The notes below the pieces were generated by a model that worked only from the letters and a program-made list of their open reading frames with translations, was not told the DNA's origin and made no database searches. From an uncultured Pseudomonadota bacterium (GTDB lineage Bacteria > Pseudomonadota > Gammaproteobacteria > Steroidobacterales > Steroidobacteraceae), in NCBI GenBank assembly GCA_903927005.1, contig CAIYLH010000065.1, positions 1 through 40,900 of the forward strand: a stretch of DNA of 40,900 nucleotides, read 5' to 3'. The first letter of the stretch is position 1, and the number at the start of each line of letters is the position of its first letter. Made by a program: the position numbers and the translations under genes. Positions 18,220 through 26,690 of the stretch are shown here, one piece after another.

Positions 18220-18361
18220 GACGTAGCGCCCTCCATCCGCCACTGTACCCAATCCCCCAAAACTGCCGTGCGAATGAGAACCGCTGCGATTTGGGGTCCG
18301 GTAGGCTTTCATTTCTGCCCCGGTCGCGGATAATCGCGCGCTGCATTTGCTGAGGAACCGC

Positions 18362-19339
18362 GTGGAAATGGCCATGGCGATTGAGGACTGGAAGACGGAG
18401 CTGTCGGCACGCCTGGAGCGCGTGATGCCGGCCGCCGAGGCGTGGCTGTATCTGCCGCTGATCGAGGAGATCCGCGAGCTCAAACGCCGTACCGGCGCGG
18501 TCGTGGTCGCCCACAACTATCAGGTTCCCCAGATCACCGCCGGCATCGCCGACTTCACCGGTGATTCGCTCGCGATGGCCCGCTATGCCGCCGCCACCGA
18601 CGCCGAGACGATCGTGGTCTGCGGCGTGCGCTTCATGGCGGAAACCACCCGCTTGCTGTGCCCGACGCGGCGCGTGCTGCTGCCCGCCATGGACGCCGGC
18701 TGCTCGCTCGCAGACTCCGTGACGGCCGCGGACGTGCGGGCACTACGCGAGAGGCATCCCGGCGTGCCCGTCGTGGCCTACGTCAATACGACCGCAGCGG
18801 TGAAGGCCGAAGTCGACATCTGCTGCACGTCGGCGAACGCGATCGAGATCGTCGAGTCGCTGCAGGCACCGCGGGTGATCATGCTGCCCGACCGCTTCCT
18901 GGCGTCGTTCGTCGCCGAACGGGTCAAGTGCGAGATCATCCCGTGGGCCGGGGCCTGCGAAGTGCACGAGCGGTTCTCAGCCGCAGACATCGCCCCGTAC
19001 CGCAACAGCGAGGTCGTCATACTCGCGCATCCCGAATGTCCCGAGGAGGTGCAGGCGGCCGCGGATTTCGTGGGTTCAACGACGGCGATGACCGAATACC
19101 TCGTCCGCAGGAAGCCGCAACGAGCGCTGCTGCTGACCGAGTGTTCGATGGCCGACAACATCACCATCGATCATCCCGAGATTCACTTCGAGCGGCCCTG
19201 CAACCTCTGCCCGCACATGAAGCGCATTACGCTTGAGCGGGTGCGCGACTCGCTGCTCAACGGCACCACCGAGATCCACATCGACCCCAGCATCGCCGCG
19301 CGCGCGCGGCTGCCGCTCGAGCGGATGCTGGCGCTGTAG
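18362..19339 (+). CDS. nadA: Quinolinate synthase NadA
   Basis: 325 aa. It condenses iminoaspartate with dihydroxyacetone phosphate to quinolinate, using a [4Fe-4S] cluster. The three cluster cysteines lie in PAMDAGCSL, IIPWAGACEVH and the CNLC of ERPCNLCPHMK. VVVAHNYQVPQI, FTGDSLAMAR and the C-terminal region match the family along its whole length. GTG 18362 is preferred because GAGG sits seven bases upstream; ATG 18368 or 18374 would be too far away. GATAAT near 18331 may be the -10. CCCCAAA (18255-18261) and TTTGGGG (18290-18296) form an inverted repeat in the ubiM-nadA gap. nadB follows after 3 bp. Confidence 0.95.
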   Translation: MEMAMAIEDWKTELSARLERVMPAAEAWLYLPLIEEIRELKRRTGAVVVAHNYQVPQITAGIADFTGDSLAMARYAAATDAETIVVCGVRFMAETTRLLCPTRRVLLPAMDAGCSLADSVTAADVRALRERHPGVPVVAYVNTTAAVKAEVDICCTSANAIEIVESLQAPRVIMLPDRFLASFVAERVKCEIIPWAGACEVHERFSAADIAPYRNSEVVILAHPECPEEVQAAADFVGSTTAMTEYLVRRKPQRALLLTECSMADNITIDHPEIHFERPCNLCPHMKRITLERVRDSLLNGTTEIHIDPSIAARARLPLERMLAL

Positions 19340-19342
19340 GCC

Positions 19343-20887
19343 ATGAGCCTCCCACCACGCGTCTGCGCCGATTTCGCCGATGGCGTGCTGGTGCTGGGTG
19401 CTGGCATTGCCGGTCTGTGTGCGGCGCTGGCCGCGGCGCCGCGGCGTGTGCTGGTGCTGTGTCCCGATGAACCCGGCCGCAGCTCCTCGAGCTGGCTGGC
19501 GCAAGGGGGCATTGCCGCGCCCATCGGGCCGGCTGACTCGGTCGATATCCATGTCGGCGATACGCTCAACGTCGCCGGCCACGCCGCCGACCCGGTAGCG
19601 GCCGCGCGCGTCATCAGTGGCGCGAGCGAAGCTATCGACTTTCTGGTCGCAGCCGGCGTGCCCTTCGACCGTCAGGACGGCGCGTGGAGCCTGCACCTTG
19701 AGGCGGGCCACCGACGCGCGCGCGTTGCCCATGCACTGGGCGACCGCAGCGGCGCGGCGATCGTCGCGGCGCTGTGGGACCAGGTACGCATCGCACCCCA
19801 TGTCACGGTCCGCTGCGGCTGGCAGGCAGTCACGCTCGCGACCGACGCGGCCGGCAGCGTCGTCGGCGTGCATGCGCTCGACGCAGCGGGCGAACCTGCG
19901 CTGATTCTGGCAGCAGAAACCGTGCTCGCGACCGGCGGTGCTGGGCGGATGTTCCGCTACACCACCAACGGCCCGTGGGCCGCCGGCGATGGCCTGGCGA
20001 TGGCGCTGGTCGCCGGTGCGCGGACCGCGGCTCTGGAGTTCGTGCAGTTTCATCCGACGGCGTTGCGCGTCGACACCGATCCGCTGCCTTTGCTGACCGA
20101 AGCGCTGCGAGGCGCCGGCGCCCGCCTGGTGACTGACAGCGGCGATCTGGTGATGGCAGGCCGTCACCCACTGGGCGACCTCGCGCCGCGCGACGTGGTC
20201 GCGCGCGCGGTCTGGGAGTGCGCGCAGACCGGCGCCGAGGTACTGCTCGACGCCACCCGCGTCTTTTCATCGCCCGCCGGAACCGCCTTCCCCGGTGCTC
20301 GCGCAACATCGCTGGCCCATGGCATCGATCCGGCCAGGACCTACCTGCCCGTCACCGCCGCCGCCCACTACCACATGGGCGGCGTGGTGGTGGACGACGA
20401 GGGCCGCACGACCGTGCCTGGGCTATGGGCCTGCGGCGAGGTCTCCTATACCGGACTGCACGGCGCCAACCGTCTGGCAAGCAACTCGCTGCTTGAAGCG
20501 GTCGTCTGCGGCCGCAGCGCGGGCGCAGCGCTCGCGCGGCGACCCATTGAGCCGCGCGGCCCCGCCGTAGCGTTCATCCCCGTCGCAACCACGGAGGTGG
20601 AGGCTGCGCCGCTATGGCACGCGTTGCGCGTGCGTATGTGGGAGGCGATGGGCCCAGTGCGCGACGGCGCCAGCCTGTCCGCAGCGATCACCGCCACCCG
20701 GGCTGCGCTCGAGTCGCTGCCAGAAAACGAGCACGTCCTGCGCCAGCGGCATGAACTAGCCCTTGCGATGATGCAAGCCGCGCTCGCCCGCGAGGAGAGC
20801 CGGGGCGCCCACTTCCGCCGCGACTTTCCAACCCGCGACGAGTCGCGCGACGGCCCTCGCGCCGTTTACCCCCGCGCGGTAGCCTGA
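19343..20887 (+). CDS. nadB: L-aspartate oxidase NadB
   Basis: 514 aa, FAD-dependent, converting L-aspartate to iminoaspartate for NadA. FAD motif VLGAGIAGLCAAL lies near residue 17. SSSSWLAQGGIAAP, TGGAGRMFRYTTNG, FVQFHPTAL, HYHMGGV and HGANRLASNSLLEAV are family hallmarks. The active-site Arg of the HGANRLASNS region and the substrate-binding HPTAL are present. A C-terminal helical domain completes the protein. The start lies 3 bp after the nadA stop, giving the usual de novo NAD operon; nadC is not in the window. Confidence 0.95.
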   Translation: MSLPPRVCADFADGVLVLGAGIAGLCAALAAAPRRVLVLCPDEPGRSSSSWLAQGGIAAPIGPADSVDIHVGDTLNVAGHAADPVAAARVISGASEAIDFLVAAGVPFDRQDGAWSLHLEAGHRRARVAHALGDRSGAAIVAALWDQVRIAPHVTVRCGWQAVTLATDAAGSVVGVHALDAAGEPALILAAETVLATGGAGRMFRYTTNGPWAAGDGLAMALVAGARTAALEFVQFHPTALRVDTDPLPLLTEALRGAGARLVTDSGDLVMAGRHPLGDLAPRDVVARAVWECAQTGAEVLLDATRVFSSPAGTAFPGARATSLAHGIDPARTYLPVTAAAHYHMGGVVVDDEGRTTVPGLWACGEVSYTGLHGANRLASNSLLEAVVCGRSAGAALARRPIEPRGPAVAFIPVATTEVEAAPLWHALRVRMWEAMGPVRDGASLSAAITATRAALESLPENEHVLRQRHELALAMMQAALAREESRGAHFRRDFPTRDESRDGPRAVYPRAVA

Positions 20888-20981
20888 GCCAGCCGCGGAC
20901 CCCGTCCGATCGCCTACACTAACGGCCTCGTGTCCGCCGGCCGGACCCGAAGCCCGCTTCCGCGCCGCCGGATACCTCGCC

Positions 20982-22502
20982 ATGACGGATACCGATTCGG
21001 TTTCGCGCCGCCAGCTACTGCAGGCCGTCGCCGGCGTCGCCCTGTTAGGCGGCACGCGCGGCCTGCAAGCGACTCCTACCGGAATAAATCCCTTGCTTGA
21101 ATTGACCGCCGTCGAAGCCGTGCGCCGAATGACCGCAGGTGAAATGTCCGCGGAACGTTACGCCACCGCGCTGCTAGCGCGCGCCGTGGCCACGCAGCAT
21201 CTCAACGCGTTCATCAGCCTCGACCACGCGCAGGTACTCGCGGCGGCCCGCGCCGTGGACCTGGCGCGCGCTGCCGGCAAGCGCTTGGGCGCGCTGCACG
21301 GGCTGCCGATTCCGGTGAAAGACAGCCTCAATACAGCCGACTATCCAACCAGTGCAGGCACGCCAGCGCTGAGAAACTTCCGACCCGCAGAGGACGCCCC
21401 GCTTGTCGCAACCCTGCGTGCAGCCGGGGCGGTGGTGTTCGGCAAGACGAACCTGCACGAATTGTCCTATGGCTGGACCAGTAACAACCTCGCGTTCGGC
21501 GCTGTTCGCAACCCCTACGACCCCAGCCGCATTCCCGGCGGCAGCAGCGGCGGCACCGCCGCTGCGATCGCTGCGCACGTGGCGCCGCTGGGGGTTGCCG
21601 AAGACACCGAAGGGTCGATCCGCGTACCGGCCGCGCTTTGCGGCATCGCAGGTTTCAGGCCGTCCACCGGGCGTTACTCCACCGCCGCAGCGGTGCCGAT
21701 CAGCCATCTGTTTGATCAAGCCGGACCGCACGCTCGTTCTGTCGGCGACCTGGCGTTATTCGACGCGGTAGCCGCGAACGACACGCGTGCGCTGGTGGCG
21801 CGCCCACTCAACGGCGTGCGTCTGGCCATCGGCCGGCGCTACTGGTTCGAGGGCCTCGATCCGGAAGTCGCGCGCATCAGCCACGAGGCGCTGCAGCGCC
21901 TGCAAGCAGCAGGTGCTGAACTCATCGAAGCGGACGTCCCGGACCTCGCCGAGCTGATTAACCTGACCACCGACCAGGTACAGAACCACGACGCGCGCGT
22001 CGAGCTGCCGGAATTCCTGCGGCGCTATCACGCCGGCATCGACCTGGACGAACTCATCGCCCGCGCGAGCCCCGACATCCAGAGCACCTTCCGCCGCTAC
22101 GTACTCGCAGGTGCGCCCGACGCGGTCAGCGAGCCTGCGTATCGCGCCGCGGTCGACGTGCACCTGCCGCGACTGCGGCAGGTTTTCGTCGACTACTTCA
22201 AAGGCACTGGCGCGCATGCCGTCGTGTTCCCGGCAACGATGGTCACGGCGCCGAAAATCGGTGACGAAGGCCTGCTCGACGTGGGCGGACGCAAGCTCGC
22301 GTTCGAGGTCGCTATTGCGCGCAATATCGCCCCCGGCAGCACCGCGGCGCTGCCCGGCCTCGTTCTGCCGGCGGGCATCGCGAAGGACGGCTTGCCGGTA
22401 TCGCTGGAATTTGACGGCCCAGCCGGCAGCGACCGCGCGTTGCTGGCGCTGGGGCTTAGCCTCGAGCGTGCACTCGGCGGGATTGCGCCACCGCCCGGGT
22501 GA
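20982..22502 (+). CDS. Amidase-signature hydrolase with Tat signal
   Basis: 506 aa. SRRQLLQAVAGVALLGG at the N-terminus is a twin-arginine signal, so the enzyme is probably exported folded. The amidase-signature triad is Lys113 (PVKDS), cis-Ser188 (GGSSGGT) and nucleophile Ser212 (EGSIRVP). The usual D-T-G-G-S reads D-T-E-G-S here, with Glu211 next to the catalytic loop. That may be a subfamily trait that affects the oxyanion hole. The substrate is unknown, and exported members often cleave amides or peptides from outside. It is followed after 97 bp by the DODA-type gene. Confidence 0.88.
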   Translation: MTDTDSVSRRQLLQAVAGVALLGGTRGLQATPTGINPLLELTAVEAVRRMTAGEMSAERYATALLARAVATQHLNAFISLDHAQVLAAARAVDLARAAGKRLGALHGLPIPVKDSLNTADYPTSAGTPALRNFRPAEDAPLVATLRAAGAVVFGKTNLHELSYGWTSNNLAFGAVRNPYDPSRIPGGSSGGTAAAIAAHVAPLGVAEDTEGSIRVPAALCGIAGFRPSTGRYSTAAAVPISHLFDQAGPHARSVGDLALFDAVAANDTRALVARPLNGVRLAIGRRYWFEGLDPEVARISHEALQRLQAAGAELIEADVPDLAELINLTTDQVQNHDARVELPEFLRRYHAGIDLDELIARASPDIQSTFRRYVLAGAPDAVSEPAYRAAVDVHLPRLRQVFVDYFKGTGAHAVVFPATMVTAPKIGDEGLLDVGGRKLAFEVAIARNIAPGSTAALPGLVLPAGIAKDGLPVSLEFDGPAGSDRALLALGLSLERALGGIAPPPG

Positions 22503-22599
22503 GATGCCCTGACGCTGGCCCGGGCAGAGCGGGCGGCGCGACTCCGTTTCAATCCCACAAGCTCTGCCTTCACCCTGACCCAGAAAGCGGAATCCCAGA

Positions 22600-23391
22600 A
22601 TGACTGCAACGCCCGCCCGCATGCCCGCGCTGTTCATCGGCCATGGCAGCCCCATGAACGCGATGGCTAGCAATCGCTTCACCCGCGGCTGGAGTGACAT
22701 CGCTGCAGCGCTGCCCCGGCCACGGGCGATCCTGGCGATTTCGGCGCACTGGTATACGCGTGGCACCTTCCTGACGGGCCAGGCGACGCCACCAACCCTC
22801 CATGACTTTCACGGCTTCCCGTCGGCGCTAGCGGAGATCCAGTACGGCGCCCCGGGTGACGCCGAGCTTGCAGCGGAGCTGGCCACCGAGCTGGCACCCT
22901 TCGGGGCGCACGTGCGCGACGACTGGGGCATCGACCATGGCGCCTGGTCGGTGCTGGTGCACATGTACCCGAACGCAGACATCCCAGTGCTGCAGCTGAG
23001 CATCGATGCGATGCGCCCGCCGCTCTACCACTATGAGTTGGGTCGAGCGCTGCGACCGCTACGCGAGCGAGGCATCCTCGTGCTCGGCAGTGGCGGCATC
23101 GTCCACAACCTGCAGCGTCTGGACTGGACCAACAGCCTACCGCCGGCGGTATGGGCCGCGGAATTCGACGACCTGGTAAAGGCGAAGATTCTGGCGAGCA
23201 AGGACGCCGCGCTGATCGACTATCCGGCCTTGGGCGAGTCGGCCCAGCTGTCGGTCCCGAGCCCCGACCATTACCTGCCCTTGCTATACGTGCTCGGCTC
23301 GCGCGCGCCAGGCGAGGCGGCCAGCATCCCACTGACCGGCTTCGACCTCGGCACCATCAGCATGACCGCGGTCAAGCTGGCAGGCGCCTGA
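22600..23391 (+). CDS. ygiD: DODA-type extradiol aromatic ring-opening dioxygenase (YgiD family)
   Basis: 263 aa, LigB fold. Metal-ligand histidines are in LFIGHGSPM and ISAHWYT. Catalytic-site residues are in GIDHGAWSVLVHMYP, and a further His is in SPDHYLPLLYV. E. coli YgiD is the closest characterised relative and binds zinc or iron. The family includes plant 4,5-DOPA dioxygenase, but the bacterial substrate is usually unknown. No aromatic pathway genes surround it, and the tyrosine phenol-lyase gene is 20 kb away. It is convergent with dgcA, 22 bp apart. Confidence 0.9.
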   Translation: MTATPARMPALFIGHGSPMNAMASNRFTRGWSDIAAALPRPRAILAISAHWYTRGTFLTGQATPPTLHDFHGFPSALAEIQYGAPGDAELAAELATELAPFGAHVRDDWGIDHGAWSVLVHMYPNADIPVLQLSIDAMRPPLYHYELGRALRPLRERGILVLGSGGIVHNLQRLDWTNSLPPAVWAAEFDDLVKAKILASKDAALIDYPALGESAQLSVPSPDHYLPLLYVLGSRAPGEAASIPLTGFDLGTISMTAVKLAGA

Positions 23392-23413
23392 GCGCCAGCG
23401 CCGCCGCAGCGCA

Positions 23414-24397
23414 TCACCCCCACAAGGCTCGATCGGGCACCTGCATCACGCCGTGCTCGAACACGATCGGCGAGTCACGATCCAGCCGCTGCAGCAGCGG
23501 GCCGTCAAGATCGACGTGACTGCAGGCCTGCGCGATCAGAAAGCCCGGCGCCATCGCCAATGACGTGCCACACATGTTGCCCACCATCAGACCAAACCCA
23601 TGGCGACGCGCCTCGCCTGACATCGCCAGTGCCTCGGTGAACCCGCCACACTTGTCCAGCTTGATGTTCACGAACGCATAGCGGCCCGCCAGCGTGGCAT
23701 AGGATGCGCGGTCGACGCAGGACTCGTCGGCAGCGAGCGGAATCGGCGATACGAGCCCGTCGAGCGAGGCATCCTCCTGTCGTGGCACGGGCTGCTCGAC
23801 CAGCTCCACGCCCAGCTCAACCAGGGATGGCAGCAGACGCTCCAGCAACGCGCGCGACCATGCCTGATTGGCGTCGACCAGCAGCCGCGCCCGCGGATTC
23901 TCCTCGCGTACGATGCGGACGACATCGACGTGCCGATCCGCGTCGAGCTTGATCTTCAGCACCGGATAGCCAACCGAATCGCGCGCCTTGCGCCGCGTGT
24001 CTGCCTCATCCCCAAGACCAATCGTCAGTACCGTGGTGACCGGATGCGGTGCGGCAAGCCCTGCCGCCTTCCAGACGGAAACACCGCTCTGCTTGGCTCG
24101 CAGGTCCCACAGCGCACAGTCGAGGGCATTACGCGCGCCACCCGCCGGCAACAGGCGCGACAGCTCTGCCTGACCGAGCTCGTCATGCAACTGCGCCGCG
24201 ACAACGGCAACCTGCGCAACCATGCTCTCGGGCGTCTCGCCGTCATAATCGACACCCGCAGCTTCGCCCCGACCGCGGCGGCCCTGAGCGTCAGTGAGCG
24301 TCACCAGAATGACCGGGATGTCGGTAATGGCATCACGGGAAGTGGCGAATACCTCGCGCATCTCCCAGCGCTCGATCTCGACCTGGCAATGGATCAT
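23414..24397 (-). CDS. dgcA: N-acetyl-D-glutamate racemase DgcA (enolase superfamily)
   Basis: 327 aa, mandelate racemase/muconate lactonizing fold, close to L-Ala-D/L-Glu epimerases. The catalytic lysine pair is in VLKIKLD. The three metal ligands are Asp in LLVDANQAW, Glu in VEQPVP and Asp in AADES. The second lysine is in VNIKLDKCGG. By sequence alone a dipeptide epimerase is equally possible. The assignment to DgcA rests on the 4 bp ATGA overlap with the upstream DUF1611 gene, the dgcN-dgcA pairing reported for D-glutamate catabolism. Confidence 0.82.
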   Translation of the reverse strand: MIHCQVEIERWEMREVFATSRDAITDIPVILVTLTDAQGRRGRGEAAGVDYDGETPESMVAQVAVVAAQLHDELGQAELSRLLPAGGARNALDCALWDLRAKQSGVSVWKAAGLAAPHPVTTVLTIGLGDEADTRRKARDSVGYPVLKIKLDADRHVDVVRIVREENPRARLLVDANQAWSRALLERLLPSLVELGVELVEQPVPRQEDASLDGLVSPIPLAADESCVDRASYATLAGRYAFVNIKLDKCGGFTEALAMSGEARRHGFGLMVGNMCGTSLAMAPGFLIAQACSHVDLDGPLLQRLDRDSPIVFEHGVMQVPDRALWG

Positions 24398-25401
24398 GGC
24401 GCGAGCAGCTTCGCCGCCAACGGCGCGACGCCGCCGCGCAGCGGATCGCAGACCGGCAACGACAGCTCACGCTCGAGCTTTGTGCGGTACTCCTTCCAGG
24501 CCTCATCGGACAAGGCGGAGGAGTTGATGCTCAGTCCGACACAGCGAATCGCTCGGTTGGTCAGTCGCCCGACCAGCAGGTAGTAGTCGATGACTTCCTG
24601 CAGTGGCGGGATCGGGTAATCCGGGTATTCCTCGATCGTGAGCCGCTCCGGATCGTGGCAAAGCACGATCGCGTCCGGCTGCGAGCCGTGCAATAGCCCA
24701 AGCGTCACCGCAGCGTAAGCCGGGTGGTAGAGCGAGCCCTGGCCTTCGATGACGTCCCAGTGATCCGCGGCGTTGTCCGGCGAGAGCTCCTCACCGGCGC
24801 CGGCGATGAAATCGGAGATCGTCGCGTCCATCGGAATGCCACTGCCGGCAATCATGATGCCGGTCTGGCCGGTCGCTCGGAACGTCGCCGCCGCACCGGC
24901 CTCGTGGAGGGCGCGCGTGATAGCCAGTGCCGTGTACTTCTTGCCGAGCGCGCAGTCGGTGCCGACCGTCAGCACGCGCATGCCAGTGCGTTTGCGACCG
25001 GAGGCGACGCCGTGGCTATTGCCGGGGTGACGGACGTTGACCAGCCGTCCGCCGCCGGTCGCTGCGGCCCGAACCAGCCGCGGGAAGGACTCAAGCCGGG
25101 TGTGCATGCCGCTGACCACGTCCATGCCTGCCAGCAGTGCCGCCTCGAGGTCATCCTGCCAGTGCTCGGGCAGCACGCCGCCGGTAGAGGCGACGCCTAC
25201 GACAATGGAGCCGGCGCCCTGTGCCGCGGCCTGAGCAGGCGCGAGGCGCGGCAGCTCCAGCGTCACGGCACCGGCCGGATGCGACCACTCGCCAAGGACG
25301 TCACCGCGACACCAGTCGCGCAGACCGAAAGCCGTCTTGCAGTCCGACTTGAGCGTGGCGTCGCCCAGATATAAAAGGTACGGCTTACGCAGCACTAGCA
25401 T
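24394..25401 (-). CDS. dgcN: D-glutamate N-acetyltransferase DgcN (DUF1611)
   Basis: 335 aa. It has a P-loop in the middle, GTDCALGKKYTAL, characteristic of DUF1611. The N-terminal PYLLYLGDA and KTAFGLRDW, the central RHPGNSHGVASGRKR and the VIEGQGSLYHPAYAAVTLGL block are all typical. It was described as the first enzyme of a pathway that acetylates D-glutamate before DgcA racemises the product. In older annotations it is a protein of unknown function. Start ATG 25401; a GTG shortly downstream is closer to the conserved PYLLYLGD. The 223 bp to the divergent pip gene must hold both promoters; nothing specific was recognised there. Confidence 0.84.
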   Translation of the reverse strand: MLVLRKPYLLYLGDATLKSDCKTAFGLRDWCRGDVLGEWSHPAGAVTLELPRLAPAQAAAQGAGSIVVGVASTGGVLPEHWQDDLEAALLAGMDVVSGMHTRLESFPRLVRAAATGGGRLVNVRHPGNSHGVASGRKRTGMRVLTVGTDCALGKKYTALAITRALHEAGAAATFRATGQTGIMIAGSGIPMDATISDFIAGAGEELSPDNAADHWDVIEGQGSLYHPAYAAVTLGLLHGSQPDAIVLCHDPERLTIEEYPDYPIPPLQEVIDYYLLVGRLTNRAIRCVGLSINSSALSDEAWKEYRTKLERELSLPVCDPLRGGVAPLAAKLLAP

Positions 25402-25624
25402 CGGTCGGATCCCCTGACACCGGTTGATGAGGCACGCAAGACCAGTGGCCAGCCCGGCGTTGGAACCGCTCTTGCCGGCCCGCGCGCTGATGGTACACGC
25501 CCGCCCGTCACCACGGCAGCGCCAAGCGCTCTAACGCCGGCTTTGCGGGGCGGCGCACGCGTGCCAAGATGCGCCGCATCCAACGGCCGTCACCCGGCCG
25601 ACCCGCACGCCCAGAGGCAGCACC

Positions 25625-26641
25625 ATGACTACCCGCCGCCGTCCCGCACAGCCGACCATCGCGCCACAGAAGGCGCGCACCGCCCAGGCGCGACGCCGCC
25701 TCTACCCGGCGCTGCAGCCTTACCGCACCGGGATGCTGCCGGTGTCGGCGCTGCACACCCTGTATTTCGAGGAGAGCGGCAACCCCCGCGGTAAGCCGGT
25801 CGTGTTTCTGCACGGTGGCCCTGGCAGCGGAACGGATGCAAAGATGCGCCGCTTCTTCGACCCCAAGCGCTACCGGATCATCCTGTTTGACCAGCGCGGC
25901 TGCGGTCGCAGCACGCCACACGCCAGCCTCGTCGATAACACGACCTGGCACCTCGTCGAGGACATGGAGACGCTGCGCACCCATCTGGGCATCAGCCAAT
26001 GGCAAGTGTTTGGTGGCTCGTGGGGTTCGACGCTCGCGCTCGCCTATGCCCAGACCCACCCGAAGCGGGTCACTGAACTGGTGCTACGGGGCATCTTCAT
26101 GCTGCGTCGCTGGGAGCTCGCGTGGTTCTATCAGGATCCCGGCGGCGCCGCCGCGTTGTTCCCCGACCTGTGGGAGCAGTACGTAGCACCGATCCCAAAG
26201 GCGGAGCGCGACGACATGATCGGCGCCTACTACCGTCGCCTGACGAGCAAGAATCGCTCGACCCTGCTCAAGGCGGCCCGCACCTGGTCGGTGTGGGAGG
26301 GAGCCACCAGCATGATGCAAACCGACTCGAACTACGTCGCGCATTTCGAGGATGCGGAGTTCGCTGCCGCGTTTGCCCGCATCGAATGCCACTACTTCAT
26401 CAATCGCGGCTTCATGCGGACCGACACCCAGCTGCTCGACGACGTCCGTCGCCTGCGCAAGATTCCTGCCGTCATCGTGCAGGGCCGCTACGACGTGATC
26501 TGTCCGATCCGTAGCGCCTGGGACCTGCACCGGGCATGGCCTGAGGCTGACCTGCGCATCGTCCCTGACGCCGGACATTCAGCCTTTGAAAAGGGCAACA
26601 TCCACGAACTGGTGAGCGCGACCGACCGGTTCAGTCGCTGA
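25625..26641 (+). CDS. pip: Prolyl aminopeptidase (S33, alpha/beta hydrolase)
   Basis: 338 aa, cytoplasmic, releasing N-terminal proline from peptides. The triad is Ser in GGSWGSTLAL, Asp in GRYDVICP and His in DAGHSAFE. The oxyanion HGGPG and the proline iminopeptidase marker FDQRGCGRSTPH are clear. About 25 basic, unstructured residues precede the domain. AGAGG lies seven bases before the ATG. The aminotransferase follows after 49 bp, so both may be co-transcribed in amino-acid salvage with the divergent dgcN-dgcA. Confidence 0.93.
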   Translation: MTTRRRPAQPTIAPQKARTAQARRRLYPALQPYRTGMLPVSALHTLYFEESGNPRGKPVVFLHGGPGSGTDAKMRRFFDPKRYRIILFDQRGCGRSTPHASLVDNTTWHLVEDMETLRTHLGISQWQVFGGSWGSTLALAYAQTHPKRVTELVLRGIFMLRRWELAWFYQDPGGAAALFPDLWEQYVAPIPKAERDDMIGAYYRRLTSKNRSTLLKAARTWSVWEGATSMMQTDSNYVAHFEDAEFAAAFARIECHYFINRGFMRTDTQLLDDVRRLRKIPAVIVQGRYDVICPIRSAWDLHRAWPEADLRIVPDAGHSAFEKGNIHELVSATDRFSR

Positions 26642-26690
26642 CGTCCGTTCACCCGCCACCCCCATCACCGCTTCCGCCCGAGAGTCCCCG

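Noticed and set aside
17197-18333. Plus-strand open frame of 378 codons
   Set aside because: It is the antisense shadow of ubiM, with Arg/Pro/His-rich low-complexity translation and no recognisable motif.
19076-20167. Minus-strand open frame of 363 codons
   Set aside because: It is antisense to nadA/nadB, with composition typical of GC-rich shadow frames.
21756-22766. Minus-strand open frame of 336 codons
   Set aside because: It is antisense to the amidase and dioxygenase genes and has no domain signature.
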